A program made the position numbers and the translations under genes. From Clarkia xantiana subsp. parviflora (Eukaryota; Streptophyta; Magnoliopsida; Myrtales; Onagraceae), in the NCBI GenBank assembly GCA_036873135.1, contig JAPTYO010000005.1, positions 12,502,166 to 12,566,165 of the forward strand: 64,000 bases of DNA, read 5' to 3'. The notes under the pieces were generated by a model. That model did not search any database, was not told the DNA's origin, and saw only the letters and a list, made by a program, of their open reading frames with translations. How positions within the stretch are numbered: the first letter of the stretch is position 1; each line of letters starts with the position of its first letter. Shown here one piece after another: positions 42,711-55,572 of the stretch.

Positions 42711-44793
42711 TCGATGATTATGCAAGAATCAGGGAGACAATAACATTTTGAGAAAGAATTGCATACATCAAATACCTATTAAGATGGAATACGATAGATA
42801 ATGATTCCTCAGTAATCTAAACCAACCGAACACCAGTAAACCAATGGAAGATGGTTGTGAAAAAGTTCACACTACCTATTTTTTCTATCTAATAAACCAG
42901 TCTCTTAAAACGGTTTTAATCGCAAATTACCGGAACGGGAATTTTAAAATTAGCATACCCGATCTTGGCTTTCCCAAGGCCCTTTTTGTTTTGGAAAATC
43001 ATTCCGATGAATTCACTCATGCATACATAATTGTACTATCCATGTAAATTATCATATGCCAGCAACATTCATCATACCACACACACATGCTTATGCGTCA
43101 TGCGTCTAATGTTTCGAGGAACTCATGCTTGCATTCATAATTCTACTTACAAGGAAATTATCAAATGAAACTTCATCATCGACATTCTAGCATACGTTTC
43201 AAACATGTAACATTCATATCAATCATACATATTTGGCGACTGGTTTTCGGTTTTAAAATAATTTTAAAAATTAGGGGCTGATTTGCAATTCATGCTTATA
43301 TTCAATTACGCAAAATTCTAGACATGAATCCTAGGCATTTCCAACCCTCACAGCATGTCTATCCTAGTGCGCATTCCATATATTTAACCAGGGCTCCGCC
43401 CACAACAAGCAATATCCAGCTAGCTTGACTTAGTCAAGACAACAGTTATAATCATGCATAAATATATATTGAAAAATAAACAATTCCAATTCAACCATCT
43501 AATTAATCCTGTCCCAAAAACATGTATCTCCGAGATCCATACTCATAATCGAAACAAGGCATAAATGTTAGTAACCCTATGAGCACTGTGTAGTCCATTT
43601 CGAGGTTAAAAAACATTTGGATTTTAAAACTTGACCTCCCTATTTTAATTGACTTGAATTCGGTTTAGAAAACATTGATCGGTTCAGTCAATTTCAGTCC
43701 GTTTTGGTCCGGTTCAGTTCAGAAAATCCGGTTCGTTCCGGTTCGGAAAATCCGGTTCAGTTCGGTCCGGCTAAATCCGGTTCGGTTCGGTCCTGTTTTA
43801 ATTTTTAAAATCTGGTTCGGTTCGAACCGGTCCAAGAAAATAGGGTTCGGTTCAACACTCAAAACCGGTTCGGTTAGATCTACTTAATTACCCCGGTCTG
43901 ACCCCACCCGAATAGGTCGAACCGATTGAGAAAATCCAGTTCGGTTTTATTTCGTCCCGGTTTAATATATTGGACCGACCCAATAATTAAAATTTTAATG
44001 GTTGGGCCGAAATGCTTACTTGTGGCCCAAGAAGGGTTTTAAAGTCCAAATATATTTAACTTGAGCACCAAGTAACATTAATTATATAAATAATTTCCAA
44101 TATTAATATATATATATATATATATATTTCGGCCCAAATCAAATATATACATATTTATTGCCAAGATCCTATCTATAAGACAAAATCAATCAACAATATA
44201 TATATAAAATTTCGGTTTACACATATATAATGTATTTTATAGTGTCAATATCTTTAATACAGAAACAAATAATTGACAACATATTTTCTCAATCTTTTAG
44301 GCAACTAAATCTATCAATAATATCTTTAACCCTATTTAAATATTCAGATATATTGATAATAATATATTTCTATATATTTTAATGTGAATCTATCCTAATG
44401 TTCCTAATCATAGATATATTGTTACCTTAATTAAAAATTAAAATATGGTAAACTATATATGTGTGCCGAAATTTACCCATTTTGTTCAAGGAAATAAAAA
44501 AAGTTTACCTTGTAATTTTAATTAGGGTTCGGTACAAACACAAAAATTAGGAACAAGTGGTCAAATTTTAAGATCAAATTTTAATAAGATCTACAATCCA
44601 AAGTTTGATTTTGATAAATATCACATTTTTCTTGAAGATCATGAACATCAATATAACTAAGAACATGAAAATTTCGGACCACCCTTGAATTTTAAAAAAC
44701 GAAAATTTTAAATTTCCTTTAAAAAAAATTATGTTCGAAAATTTTAAAACTCCAAGAACACCAATTTATCAAAATCATGAACTCCTAACACAG
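42711..44793 (-). other. Long non-coding 5' leader of copia B with CGGTT-rich block
   Basis: About 2.1 kb between PBS and gag. Contains a cluster of CGGTTC repeats at about 43675-43935, TA microsatellites (44107-44128) and AT-rich sequence. The leader of A (46665-48574) is homologous along its whole length. No gene seen on either strand. Confidence 0.65.
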
Positions 44794-44805
44794 GCTCTGA
44801 TACCA
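44794..44805 (-). other. Primer-binding site of copia B (initiator Met tRNA type)
   Basis: GCTCTGATACCA on the + strand (TGGTATCAGAGC on the minus), the standard copia PBS complementary to initiator tRNA-Met, one base from the LTR. Confidence 0.92.
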
Positions 44806-44806
44806 C

Positions 44807-45386
44807 AGTTAGATTACGGGGAGTAATCACTACGGAAACATAAACATGGTATATGCTAGTAATATCAATTACGCAGCGGAAAGTTTACACATACCTTAAA
44901 AGTAACCGTAGTCCAAGATCCTTGCTCGAGGGCGTTCGCGATCCTCCGGACGGGACCCGTAGAGATTCTTGTTAGAGAAGCCCTACGTGGTGCAGCTCCA
45001 CAGCAAAGCCTGTGATCGATTCTTGGCACGGGGACAGATCTACGGAGAGTTTGCTCGAAGGCAATTTGGCGCACCCTTGGTGACTTGTATGGTTCGGCCG
45101 AACCCTAGGTGTGGGGGAGGGTTATTCTCTCTAAAACTCTATTGTGAAGAAATTATGATTAACCCTAAAATTTCCCTAACACCTCTTATTTATAAGAGGA
45201 GTAAAGTGGACAAAAGTCCACTTTACCCACCTAAATATTTCAGCCGGCCTATGTAATTGGGCCTCCCATGTCAATTAGGATTTGGGTCTAGCCCAATTAC
45301 CCTAATGTGACATTTACCCAAGTTCATTAGGTAAACTATACATGTTATGCGCTACCAATTACGGCGCCCATCACCATATGCTTACA
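44807..45386 (-). repeat. Copia B 5' LTR
   Basis: Pairs with 36858-37455. The first base of the border is changed (AGTTAGATT rather than TGTTAGATT). Confidence 0.88.
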
Positions 45387-45731
45387 ATCAAGAGGATCGA
45401 ATATCTTGAGGAATGATAATCAATAATATGACTGGGCATTTGTCATATGCTCATAAAAAGTTTCCTTTGTTTCAAGGAACGTCATGTATTTTATTCTGAA
45501 AATCAAGAAGATGTTCATTTAGCAAAGCAAATAAAGATAAAGTCTTTCATTCAATCTTTATATCTTCAAGGCAAGTTCCTCAGGTTTGTGCTTGTTCTCC
45601 TTCTTGGTTCTGTAATCAATAAAGATAAATTGAATTACTCTCGAGTAAGAGGATTCCTAGAAGAACTTATGAGGTTATCATTATTCTTCAGCACGTACCT
45701 TGGGAGGGTTTGTGCAGGCAATAGCAAGGTG

Positions 45732-46550
45732 TCATTTAACGCCACACCTGAAACATGTTCGAGTTTCCTCTTTACGTGTCTGTTTTGCCTGCCTTTTATT
45801 TCCTCTGAATTGCTTTCGCTTGAACTTCTTCTGAGTTTTTGGAGCTAAAAGTTTATTAGCCTTAAACTGAAGTCCTTTGCCTTTATTGCGCTTACCTTTT
45901 TTCTCAGGTGGGTTCGAGGATGCAATATGCATTTCTGATCTTGGCTTTTCAGCCTTGAGGCGATCCTCTTCCAGCTCGAGATGAACTCGCACTTTCTCGA
46001 GGTCATCGAGTTGAGTGGCATGGGTAAGGTGCATTTTCATGCTATTCCAAGAGTCGGGCAAAGATCGAATTACGCATTGGAACTTTTGTTCGTTGGTCAG
46101 GATTTCTCCTGCCTCCTTGAGTTCAGCAAGCATGTTAGACATATTTATTATATGCTCCTTCATTGTGTGCTTGGGATTCATCTTGTATGAGTCTAATGCG
46201 ATTTTTAACGATCGCTTTTGAGCTGTGGTGTAAACACCAAACCCTGCCTTAAGACCGTTCCACAAGTCCATGGAAGACTCATAGTGATCATATCCATAGA
46301 GTATGTCATCCTCAAGCAGCGACAATAAAGCGGAACGAATTTCCTGGTCCTTTGCATCCCATTCATCATGGAACTCCTTCAGTTCGTCCGTGAGGTCTCC
46401 CTTCAGTCTGACTTTCTTTGTAGTCAGATGCTCCAAACCTCTCATTTCTGTGATTACCATCCTTGCGCGCTTATTCCAGATCTTATAATTGTTGCTGTAC
46501 AACCTCACCCCCTTATTCATTTGGGAGATGATATTGTTTATCGCAACCAT
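45732..46550 (-). pseudogene. Copia A gag, nearly intact (272 aa), stopped within the zinc knuckle
   Basis: Start taken at the ATG ending at 46550 (MVAINNIISQMNKGVRLY); an ATG at 46664 is in the same frame but has no counterpart in B. UBN2-type gag: YKIWNKRARMVITEM, LLSLLEDDILYGYDHYES, LPDSWNSMKMHL, then a Lys-rich tail (KKGKRNKGKGLQFK). The zinc knuckle starts CFRCGVK and then hits TGA at 45732, where B has Gly; the remaining HLAIAC lies just beyond. The first 270 residues are uninterrupted, so it is the best-preserved gag of this copia family here. Confidence 0.85.
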
Positions 46551-46664
46551 GACTAACACATCGATGATTATGCAAGAATCAGGGAGACAATAAAATTTTG
46601 AGAAAGAATTGCATACATCAAACCTATTAAGATGGAATCTGATAGATAATGATTCCTCAGTCAT

Positions 46665-48574
46665 CTAAACCAACCGACCACCGGTAAACCAATGGAAGAT
46701 AGCTGTTAAAAAGTTCACACTACCTACGTCTTGTATCTAATAGACCAGTCTCTTAAAACGGTTTTAATAGCAAATTACCGGAACGAGAATTTTAAAATAA
46801 GCATACCCGATCTTGGCTTTCCCAAGGCCCTTTTTGTTTTGGAAAATTATTTCGATGAATTCACTCATGCATACATAATTCTACTACCCATGTAAATTAT
46901 CATATGCCAGTAACGTTCATCATACCACACACTCATGTTTACGCGTCATGCGTCTAATGTTCCGAGGAACTCATGCTTGCATTCATAATTCTACCTACAA
47001 GTAAATTATCAAATCTAACTTCATCCTCAACATTCTAGCATACGTGTCAAACATGTAACATTCACATCAATCATACATATTTGGCGACTGGTTTTGGGTT
47101 TTAAAATAATTTTAAACATTAGGGGCTGATTTGGAATTCATGCTTATATTCATTTACACAAGCTTCTAGACATGAATCCTAGGCATTTACAACCATCACA
47201 ACATGTCTATCCTAGTGCGCATTCCATATATTTAACCAGGGCTCCGCCCACAACATGCAATATCCAGCTAGCTTGACTTAGTCAAGACAACAGTTCTAAT
47301 TATGCATAAATATATATTGAATAATAAACAATTGCAATTCAGCCCTCTAATTAATCCAATCCAAAAAGATGTATCTCTGAGATCCATACCCATAATCGAA
47401 ACAAGGCATGAAGGTTAGCAACCCTATGAGCACTGTGTAGTCCATTTCGAGGTTAAAAAATATTTGGATTTTAAAACTTGACCTCCGTATTTTAATTGAC
47501 TTGAATTCGGTTTAGAAAACATTGTTCGGTTCAGTCAATTTCAGTCCATTTTGGTTTGGTTCGGTTTAGAAAATCCGGTTCGGTTCGGTCTTGCAGAATC
47601 CGTTTCGGTTCGGTTTTTAATTTAAAATCTGGTTCGGTTAAAACCGGTTCGGTTAGATCCACTTAAATACCCCAGTCTGACCCGACCCGAATAGGTCGAT
47701 CCGATTTTGAAAACCCGGTTCGGTTTCGTTTCGTCCAGGTTTAACATATTGGACCAGCCCAATAATTAAAATTTTAAAGGTTGGCTGAAATGTTTACTTG
47801 TGGCTTAAGTAAGGTTTTAAAGTCCAAAAATATTTAACTTAGCCACCAAGTAACATTAATTATATAAAATAATTTCCAATATTAATATATATATATATTT
47901 CTGCCCAAATTACTAACATATATATTTATTGCTAAGATTCTATCTTTAAGATTAAATTAATCAACAATATATATATATATATGTAAAAATTCGGTTTCTA
48001 TATATATATTATATATATTTATTTATTGTCAGTATCCTTAATAGGGAAACAAATATCTGACAATATATTTTCTCAATCTTTTAGGTAACTAAATCTATCA
48101 ATAATATCTATAACCCTATTAAATATTTAAATTTATATATATTGATAATGATATATATTTCTATATATTATTGTGAATCTATCCTTATGTTCCTAATTAT
48201 AGATATATTGTTACCTTAATCAAAATTAAAATATGGTAAACAATATAATTTTATTATTGTGGCCGAAATTTTTATCCCTTTGGTGTCTAAAAAATTAAAC
48301 ATTGGTTTCGGCATAAACACCTAAACTGGGAACAAGTGGTCAAATTTCAAGATCAAATTTTAATAAGATCTACAATCCAATGTTTGATTTTGATAAATAT
48401 CACATTTTTCTTGAAGATCGTAAACATCGATTTAACCAAGAACATGAAAAATTTCGGACCACCCTTGAACTTAAAAATTCAAAAATTCAAATTCCCTTTA
48501 AAAAAAAAATTCAGTTCGAAAATTTTAAAACTCCAAGAACACCAATTTAACAAAATTATGAACTCCTAACACAA
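46665..48574 (-). other. Long non-coding 5' leader of copia A
   Basis: Homologous to the B leader, including the CGGTT-rich block (about 47520-47720) and TA runs (47885-47900, 47968-47985). No gene seen. Confidence 0.65.
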
Positions 48575-48586
48575 GCTCTGATACCA
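48575..48586 (-). other. Primer-binding site of copia A
   Basis: GCTCTGATACCA on the + strand, one base before the LTR start at 48588. Confidence 0.92.
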
Positions 48587-48587
48587 C

Positions 48588-49188
48588 TGTTAGATTACGG
48601 GGAGTAATCACTACGGATACTATAAACAAGGTACATGCTAGTAATATCAATTACGCAGCGGAAGTTTCACACATACCATTAAGATGATCCGTAGACCCAA
48701 GATCTTCTCGATAGAGAGTTCACGGTCCTCCGGTCGGGACCCGTGGAGGTTCTTGTTAGAGAAGCCCTACGTGGTGCAGCTCCACAGCAAAGCCTCTGAT
48801 CGATTCTTGGCACAGGGAGAGATCTCTGAAGAGTTTGCTCGAAAGGAATTTGGCACACCTTCGGTGAGGTAAGGGGTTCGGCCGAACTAGGTGTTATGGG
48901 ATGAGGGTTTTTCTCTCTAAAACTCTCTTGTGAGGGAATTATGATTAACCGTAAAATTTCATTAACACCTCTTATTTATAGGAGGAGTAAAGTGGACAAA
49001 AGTCCACTTTACCCTAACCATAAATTCGACTGGCCTATGTATTTGTGGAGGCCCAATTTTGGGCCTCCCATGTCAATTGGGATTTGGGTCTGACCCAATT
49101 ACCCTAATGTGACATTTACCCAAGTTCATTAGGTAAACTATACATATTATGGGCTACCAATTACGACGCCCATCACCATATGCTTACA
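48588..49188 (-). repeat. Copia A 5' LTR
   Basis: TGTTAGATTACGG ... GCTTACA; pairs by shared variants with 20717-21299, across 27 kb of inserted sequence. Confidence 0.88.
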
Positions 49189-49905
49189 ACACGCAATCCT
49201 CTACCAAAACTATGTCGAATGTGGGCCTTGCCTCGTCACACAGGTACGGTCATCTAGCGGTGGAGGGAGGCTTATACCAAGAAAGATTGGCTAAGAGTCA
49301 GGGGGATAAACCTGATTACGCAAGACGATCATCTAGTCTCGAAGTAACTCGACATGATCTTCGTTTTACAAATCGTCGTGATGAATTTTGTTCGTCATTA
49401 ATCCACATTCTGGGCCAGATGAGAATCTACGATATCATGATTGAAGGCCCAATGACCACGTCTTTGGAAGCCGGTTGGGTTTGACTAAGGATATGAGAGA
49501 TGGGGATAGTCAAGTTCACCTATAATTCAGCGACTCTTGTATTTACTAAGGTGGCCACCAATCAGATATTAGTTGAAGGTTGTGAATACTTGTACGGATG
49601 CCTTGGAGAAGTGTTCCTATGTGGAAACTAGGCAAAATGATAATTATCAGTTAACCTAGGATAGAGCGCGACACTATACAAATGTTGTTTATAACAGGTT
49701 AACTGGAGAAAAGGGAATCAACGTTCCGCGGGCGCTACAACACTCCTAACAGATGAAAAGCGCGACGCCCGTCGTTTCCGCCGGTCGCACGTCAAACCTC
49801 GTATGAACTATTCGAAAGCAAGGGCGAGATCAAAGGAGTGAAATGTTGATGCAGATTTGGACGACAATACATTAACAGGCACCCTCCCATTCCGGCGAGT
49901 GGGAA
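49189..49905 (+). other. Copia C 3' tail (continuation) and polypurine tract
   Basis: Picks up the tail left at 20716. Reverse complement matches A 21320-22270 in pieces. PPT (GGCGAGTGGGAA) ends at 49905. Confidence 0.65.
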
Positions 49906-50185
49906 TGGAAGCCCATTATATGTATATGTTACCTAAGTTAATTGGGTAAATGTCACATTAGGACATTGGGCCAGACCCAAATCCCAATTGATATGAGAGG
50001 CTCAAAATTGAGCCTCCCTATACATGTGGCCGGCCGAATATGTGGTGAGGGGTAATCACCTTTACTCCTCCTATATATATGGGGTGTTAGGTGTTTTATT
50101 AGGGTTAATCATAATTCCTACCTAGTGGTGATTTGAGAGAAAACCTCTTCTCCATAACACCTGTACTTCGGCCGGACCACCTCAC
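49906..50185 (+). repeat. Copia C 3' LTR, left part
   Basis: LTR of the A/B/C family in + orientation, with TATA (CCTATATATATGG, about 50072). Interrupted at CTCAC (50181-50185) by copia D; continues at 58611. Confidence 0.72.
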
Positions 50186-50762
50186 TGTTGGATTACGGGG
50201 ACGTAATACTACGGAATTCTAAACGTATACATGCAAGTAATCTAACTACGCAGCGGAATAGTGTACACATATCTTTTAGCTTTCCTGCCCAAGAACGATG
50301 TGGAGGGAGTTCTGATCCTCCGGTCGGAACCACGTACAAGTTCTTAGTGAGAAGAAGTCCTACGCGGTGTAAGCTCCACAACAAAGCCTCTGATCGATTC
50401 TTCAACGAGGAGAGAACCCCGGACTAAGATGTGCACCGAAAATCACTACTAAGGGGGTGAGAGGGTTTCTCTCAAGTTCCTCAATGGAGGTACTTATTAT
50501 TAGATTGATGTATAATCCCCTTAGGTGAGTCCCCTATATATATGATTGGTGGAGTGGACAAAAGTCCACTCCAACCAATGTGGGACATTAGTTCGGCCGA
50601 ACCATGCCATTAAAGGGGGAGGCCCAATTTTGGGCATCCCATGTCAATTAGGGATTGGGTTTGACCCAATTAGCCTAATTTGACAATAACCTAATTAACT
50701 TAGGTAATTTCCTTAGCATTAACGGGCTACCAATTACGGCGCCACGTCACCATATGCTAACA
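50186..50762 (-). repeat. Copia D 3' LTR
   Basis: TGTTGGATTACGG ... GCTAACA, 577 bp; followed by PPT complement (gctcccactcgccgg). Confidence 0.9.
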
Positions 50763-51834
50763 GCTCCCACTCGCCGGAATGGGAGGATGCCTGTTAATAT
50801 ATAGTTATCCAATAGCATCAACATCTCAGTCTTCAGTCTTTGTCTCTGTCTCCGAATAGTTCATACGAGGTTTGCCGTGCGACCGGCGGATACGACGGGC
50901 ATCGTGCTACTCATCTGTTAGGAGTATTGTAGCGCCCGCAGAACGTTGATTCCCTTTCGTAAATCAATCCTGTTAAAATAAAACATGTACCGCACTGTAT
51001 CCTTGGTCAACTGATAATTCTCCATTTGCCCAGTTTTCCACATAGGAATACTTCTCCAGGGCATTCGTACAAGTGTTCACAACCTTCAACTAATATCCGG
51101 TTGGTGGCCATCTAATGAACACAAGAGTCGGTGAATTATAGGTGAACTTGACCATCCCCACCGCTTATACCCTTAGTCTAACTCAACCGGTTTCCAAGAC
51201 GTGGTCACTTGGCCGTTTTCTTTGGCTCTACGCTCGTACGCCGGGAAGCAAACATTGAGCCAAACCTTAGGTATAAGTTCTGAGTCCGAGAGGATACTTT
51301 GGATGCCTCTTCATAAGACATCCAGGATCAATCACATGCTCAAGGTGAAGAAGTATGCGCCCTTTGAATCATTAGGATTCTAGCTAGCACAACCGAGCAT
51401 GACCCCGTGGTCGAACATGGCACTTGCAGTATGAAGCACGCGTCGATAGCACACCTGGACTAGCCAGGATTGTGATATGTCAATCATGCTATCGCAGAAT
51501 CTTTCATCTGGCCCTGAATGTGATTTTAATGATGGACTGGGTCCAATAAGGCGATGTACAAAACAAAGATTAAGTCATGCATTAAGCGTGACAAGGTTAT
51601 CGTTTCGTTTAACCAGGTTTATCCCCCTGGTTCTTAGCCAATCTTGTTGTGGTAAAAGTCCCCCTCTCCTTACAAGATGACCGTGCCTGTGTGACGAATT
51701 TTGGTGGAAGAATTTTATCTCTTCCTATGACTTAGTTTATAGACCGTAAAATCCGATGTTATTTATCATTATGACGTCGATGGATCATATACTCAATTTT
51801 CTTCTTTTATTCAATCGAAATAATATTTCAAATG
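50763..51834 (-). other. Copia D 3' tail, non-coding
   Basis: Same type of tail as in A and B; continues after the solo LTR for a few bases (53587-53600) before the RNase H stop. Nothing else seen. Confidence 0.6.
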
Positions 51835-53586
51835 TCAGTTGTAAACACCTAATTTTGGACCACGCGCGACACGCATGACATGTGGCGTGCTAAATGAGGA
51901 AATGTCTAAGTATGACAAGTCAAGAAGCTTCCAAGAATGGCTCCTGCAAAAATTAGGATAGTTTACGTATTTATTACATAAAATATTTGTTGAATATTTA
52001 GGGTATATTTTCTGAATATTTAGCATTTATTAAGAGAATAAATCAACAATATTTACTTCCTAGTTATAGATAACTCTAGATGAGTATATATATGTGTCTG
52101 TCGATGTAATGGAGATGGGGGATACAAGGAAAATACATAACATATTACTCTCGAAGTTTGATTATATTGCTCTGTCATATCTTGTCAATATTTTATTATT
52201 ATTATTACAATTACGTCTTCTTCTTCTTTACCTAAGCCTGCAGTTCTCCATGACCAGATCTTCACCACGGCCGAGCTGCCTCATCGTCGTCATCTATCCT
52301 AGTATGATTGTAGTAGCCCTATCAGAGCTTCCATCTGTTGACGCTTCGTCTAACCTCCGGTTGATCTAATCTTGCCGCCGCGACTAAGACCAGCAACCAT
52401 CTTTGCCATCACGTTCTCTACAGGTTCGTCCAGAAACTTGACTTCCGCCATACAGCCAGTCATCCGCCTAGCTGCGTTCGGTTTGCTGAGTTGGGTTACA
52501 CCCTTGTGTACCCCGCTCTCGAACTTTAAAGTCTAGATCAGAGCAACCGATCTCCTCCCTATCTGTTCGACATTCACCAGTGACCCACTAGTAGCTCGAC
52601 CTTCCTCTGGCAGCCGCTCCAGTTCCGACCACAATTAACTACCGTGGTCTTTGATTGGGCCATGGCAGATGATTCCGACGACTGCAACGTGGCCATATTC
52701 TAGCCCGTCTGCTCTGACATCGACACAAGTTTGATGTGCACCAGCAAGTTATCATCGCTCGTGACGCTGCAGATTCATTCATCGCCTTACAAACTTGCCT
52801 TGTTGTGCAATAGACCATTTCTCCGGCGACCCTCATCACCTTCGTCTGCATCAAGCCGCTGTTGCCATTGTCGTCACCGTTCGCTCGCCACCAGCTCCAT
52901 GTCTACCGGTCCTTCCTCCATCCACCGGTGAATCATTTTCGTTGCTCTGCCATGCAGTTCGCTGGAATCCTCTTAGGGTCGAGGTTTGTCGCTGTCTATC
53001 ATCAGTTCTTCAGCATATTGGCTCGTCATCATCGGCTCTCATGCACTTCGAGGTGATAACTCCCTTTATATATTATTATTATTATTATTATATTATAATT
53101 TAGGATAATAATTTTTGCATGTTACTATTATTGTATTATAATAATCTAGGTTGTACATAGATTCTGTGATATATTGCGTTTTAAATTAAGTATTTGATAA
53201 GTGTAATTGTTCTTAGCTTTTATTTGGTAATTAATTGTAGTTTGTTAAAATTTGTTTATAAATGATGATCATTAGGTAGGAATTTGAACTTTTTTTTTTT
53301 TTTTTTACTTTTTTTTTTGGTAGGATTGTGTATAAAGTTGGCAAATTAAGTGAATAGAGTACCGAAAGGGCGAGATTAATTCCATATGTTTTGAATCCGT
53401 AATAGAACCCCCGAACTCGAATTTCTGGTCGTAGACCGATTTTGTACCTATGTGTTTAATTTGTTATTCACTTAGGAAATTTTAGGATTCTAGTTAGCCT
53501 TATAATTAACTAGTGGCGACTCTTTCAAAAATCCACGTTTTCAAAACGTAATCGCCATAGGTCGGATTTTAGGGTCCGACATCAGT
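51835..53586 (+). mobile_element. Solo gypsy LTR of family F (51840-53581) with 5-bp TSD
   Basis: TGTAAACACCTAATTTTGG ... GGGTCCGACA, 1742 bp, flanked by TCAGT at 51835-51839 and 53582-53586. No internal sequence is present, the usual result of recombination between two LTRs. A TATA-like GTATATATATG occurs near 52084. Microsatellite (ATT)n near 53072-53090 and long T runs near 53290-53320. Spurious open frames lie in its GC-rich middle (52250-53050). Confidence 0.88.
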
Positions 53587-54470
53587 TATTAAGCCCTACG
53601 CAATCCAAGCAGTTTTACGTGATTTTCGAAAATCTCTCTACGTAATAGCTTAGTTAACGGACCTGCAACCATTTTATCCGTGGAAAAGTATTCTAAAGCG
53701 ATTATGTTGTCTTCGAGAACATATTTAGCATAATTGTATTTCACATGAATGTGTTTGGTCCTACTATGGTACTTTGGATTCTTAACTGCTGCAATGGCTG
53801 CCTGACTGTCGGAGTATACCTTTACGGGATTACTCTCTTTGCCAGCGCCAATCAATGCAGTAAGAAGCCTTTTCAGCCAGACTGCTTCTTGTGCGTTTTT
53901 AGAAAGGGCAACGAATTCCTATTCCATAGTGGAAAGCGCGACACATGATTGCTTCTTGCTTACCCATGAAATGGAAGCATTAACAAGAAGGAAAACTCTT
54001 CCTGTGGTGGACTTACGATCATCCGGATCGCCAACGTGGTCGGCGTCACTATAACCGGTCAATTTTATTTGCCTGCCCTTATAGCACAGAACATAGTCAG
54101 CAGTACCTTTCAGATATCTTATAATTTGTTTTACGGCCTTTAGATGTTGATAACTAGGATCTGATTGGAATCTTGCTACTAGGCCCACAGCGTAACAGAT
54201 ATCTGGCCGAGTACATAGCATGGCGTACATGAGACTCCCTACCATGCTTAGGTACTGTGCCCCCCTCATCTGTTCACACTCCTGCTGGTTTTTCGGTCAT
54301 CACGCTTTGACAGCGCGCACCCGAACACAACCGGCGTATCCACGGGTTTAGCATCGAGCATTCTAAATCTTTTCAACAGTTTGTTGATATAAGATTCTTA
54401 AGACAGAAACAATATCCGGGCGGCACGATCTCGGGCAATCTTAATGCCTAAGATGTACGTGGCCTCTCCC
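53587..54470 (-). pseudogene. Copia D RNase H pseudogene
   Basis: Well-preserved RNase H: LTGYSDADHVGDPDDRKST (54010-54065), TMESEFVALSKN-type motif broken by TAG near 53919, DSQAAIAAVKNPKYHS (53765-53815), and the end GPLTKLLRREIFENHVK (53605-53660). A deletion near 54285 and a stop near 54400 also break the frame. Confidence 0.87.
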
Positions 54471-55572
54471 ATGTCTTTATCTCAAATGCTGATGCTAACC
54501 AGAACTTTGATTTGTTCATGAAACTCACGTCGTTCGCAGCAATGAGTATGTCATCTACGTATAGTGTTATGATGACATACTTATACCTGAAGGTCTTAGT
54601 GTATATGCAGAGATCCTCGTGAAGATTCACAAATCCGTTTCCAACGATTTCCTCGTGGAATCTGCGATACCATTGCCGAGACGACTGTTTAAGACTGTAA
54701 ATAGACCTTTGGAGTTTGCAAACTTTACGTTCTTTGCCAGGAGTAATAAAACCCTCTGGCTGATCCATATAAATCTCTTCCTCCAAGTTTCCATCGAGAA
54801 ATGCGGTCTTAACATCCATTTGGTGCAGCTCTAGATCGAGACATGCAACAAGGGCAAAGATGGCCCTTACTGTGGTGTAACGCACAGTTGGTGAGTATGT
54901 TTCATCAAAGTCCACTCCATGAATTTGGGTATATCCTTTCGCAACCAGTCGAGCTTTGTATTGCACTTCTCCATCAGCAGTGAGTTTGAGTTTCAATACC
55001 CACTTGGCTCCTATTGCTCTGCGGTTAGCAGGTAAATCAACTAAAGACCATACTGAATTAGCTTTCATTGAGGCGATTTCATCCTCCATTTCTTTTCTCC
55101 ATTCCTTTGCTTGGGGTCCTTCCATCGCTTGTTTAACCGTTACCGGTTCATCAACAGACGTGAGAGTGAATATTTCACCTCTCTCATTGGGATACTTCTT
55201 AGGAGAAGTATGTTGCCTTTGACTGCATCTAGGCTCATTCGTCCCATTTTGAGTCTGATCCATACTCCCACTTGGAATAATGCTTCTTATCGTAGCATTA
55301 CTCCCACTGGGAATGATGGCGGAACTAGAACTTTGAGCAACAACTTTCTTAGGACGACCCCTTCGTCTCGGGATTTTACCTCCGAGATTAGTTCTTTGAT
55401 CGCTAGGACCTGGAACTGAAGTGATCATCCTACTCCCACTTGAAATTATGGGAATAATAGGTAGTTGTTTATCATGATTGTCAAGTGCTACTGGATTCGC
55501 ATTGCCAGCAATAGTGATTTGTGCCAAATCTCCAACTCGAAGAAAGTGGGACCTCGGAATTATCGTCATCAT
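54448..55572 (-). pseudogene. Copia D reverse transcriptase (open for 374 codons)
   Basis: Linker (GPSDQRTNLGGKIPRRRG), then full RT: KEMEDEIASMKANSVWSLV, KWVLKLKLTADGEVQ, ARLVAKGYTQIHGVDFDET, VKTAFLDGNLEEEIYMDQPEG, YVDDILIAAND. Both catalytic Asp pairs are present. The open stretch ends with a frame slip at about 54480 (EIKTWERPRTS). Serves as the intact reference that shows the RT frame slip shared by A, B and C. Confidence 0.92.

Larger units (their letters stand above)
36858..45386 (-). mobile_element. Ty1/copia element B, inserted in copia A
   Basis: 3' LTR 36858-37455, 5' LTR 44807-45386, PBS beside the latter. Flanks read ATTAA (36853-36857) and ATCAA (45387-45391), a 5-bp duplication with one later change. 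Within B the sequence around 41535-41550 is 'aactaattaagaggatcga', the uninterrupted form of the site that B occupies in A. LTRs share B-specific variants (gaaacataaacatggta; aaaagtaaccgtagtcc). Confidence 0.88.
20717..49188 (-). mobile_element. Ty1/copia element A, split by gypsy H and copia B
   Basis: Bounded by 3' LTR 20717-21299 and 5' LTR 48588-49188. These two share variants not found in B's LTRs (gatactataaacaagg; aagatgatccgtagaccc), so they pair across the inserted elements. Internal pieces: 21300-23102, 34335-36857 and 45387-48587. Protein order on the minus strand is gag, (eroded protease-integrase), RT, RNase H. Without insertions the element would be about 8.7 kb. All coding regions are broken. 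Confidence 0.82.

Noticed and set aside
36858..49188. Simple tandem array LTR-int-LTR-int-LTR formed by unequal crossing over
   Set aside because: LTR variants pair 36858 with 44807 and 20717 with 48588, and B is flanked by ATTAA/ATCAA at a site that is uninterrupted inside B, so nesting explains it better.
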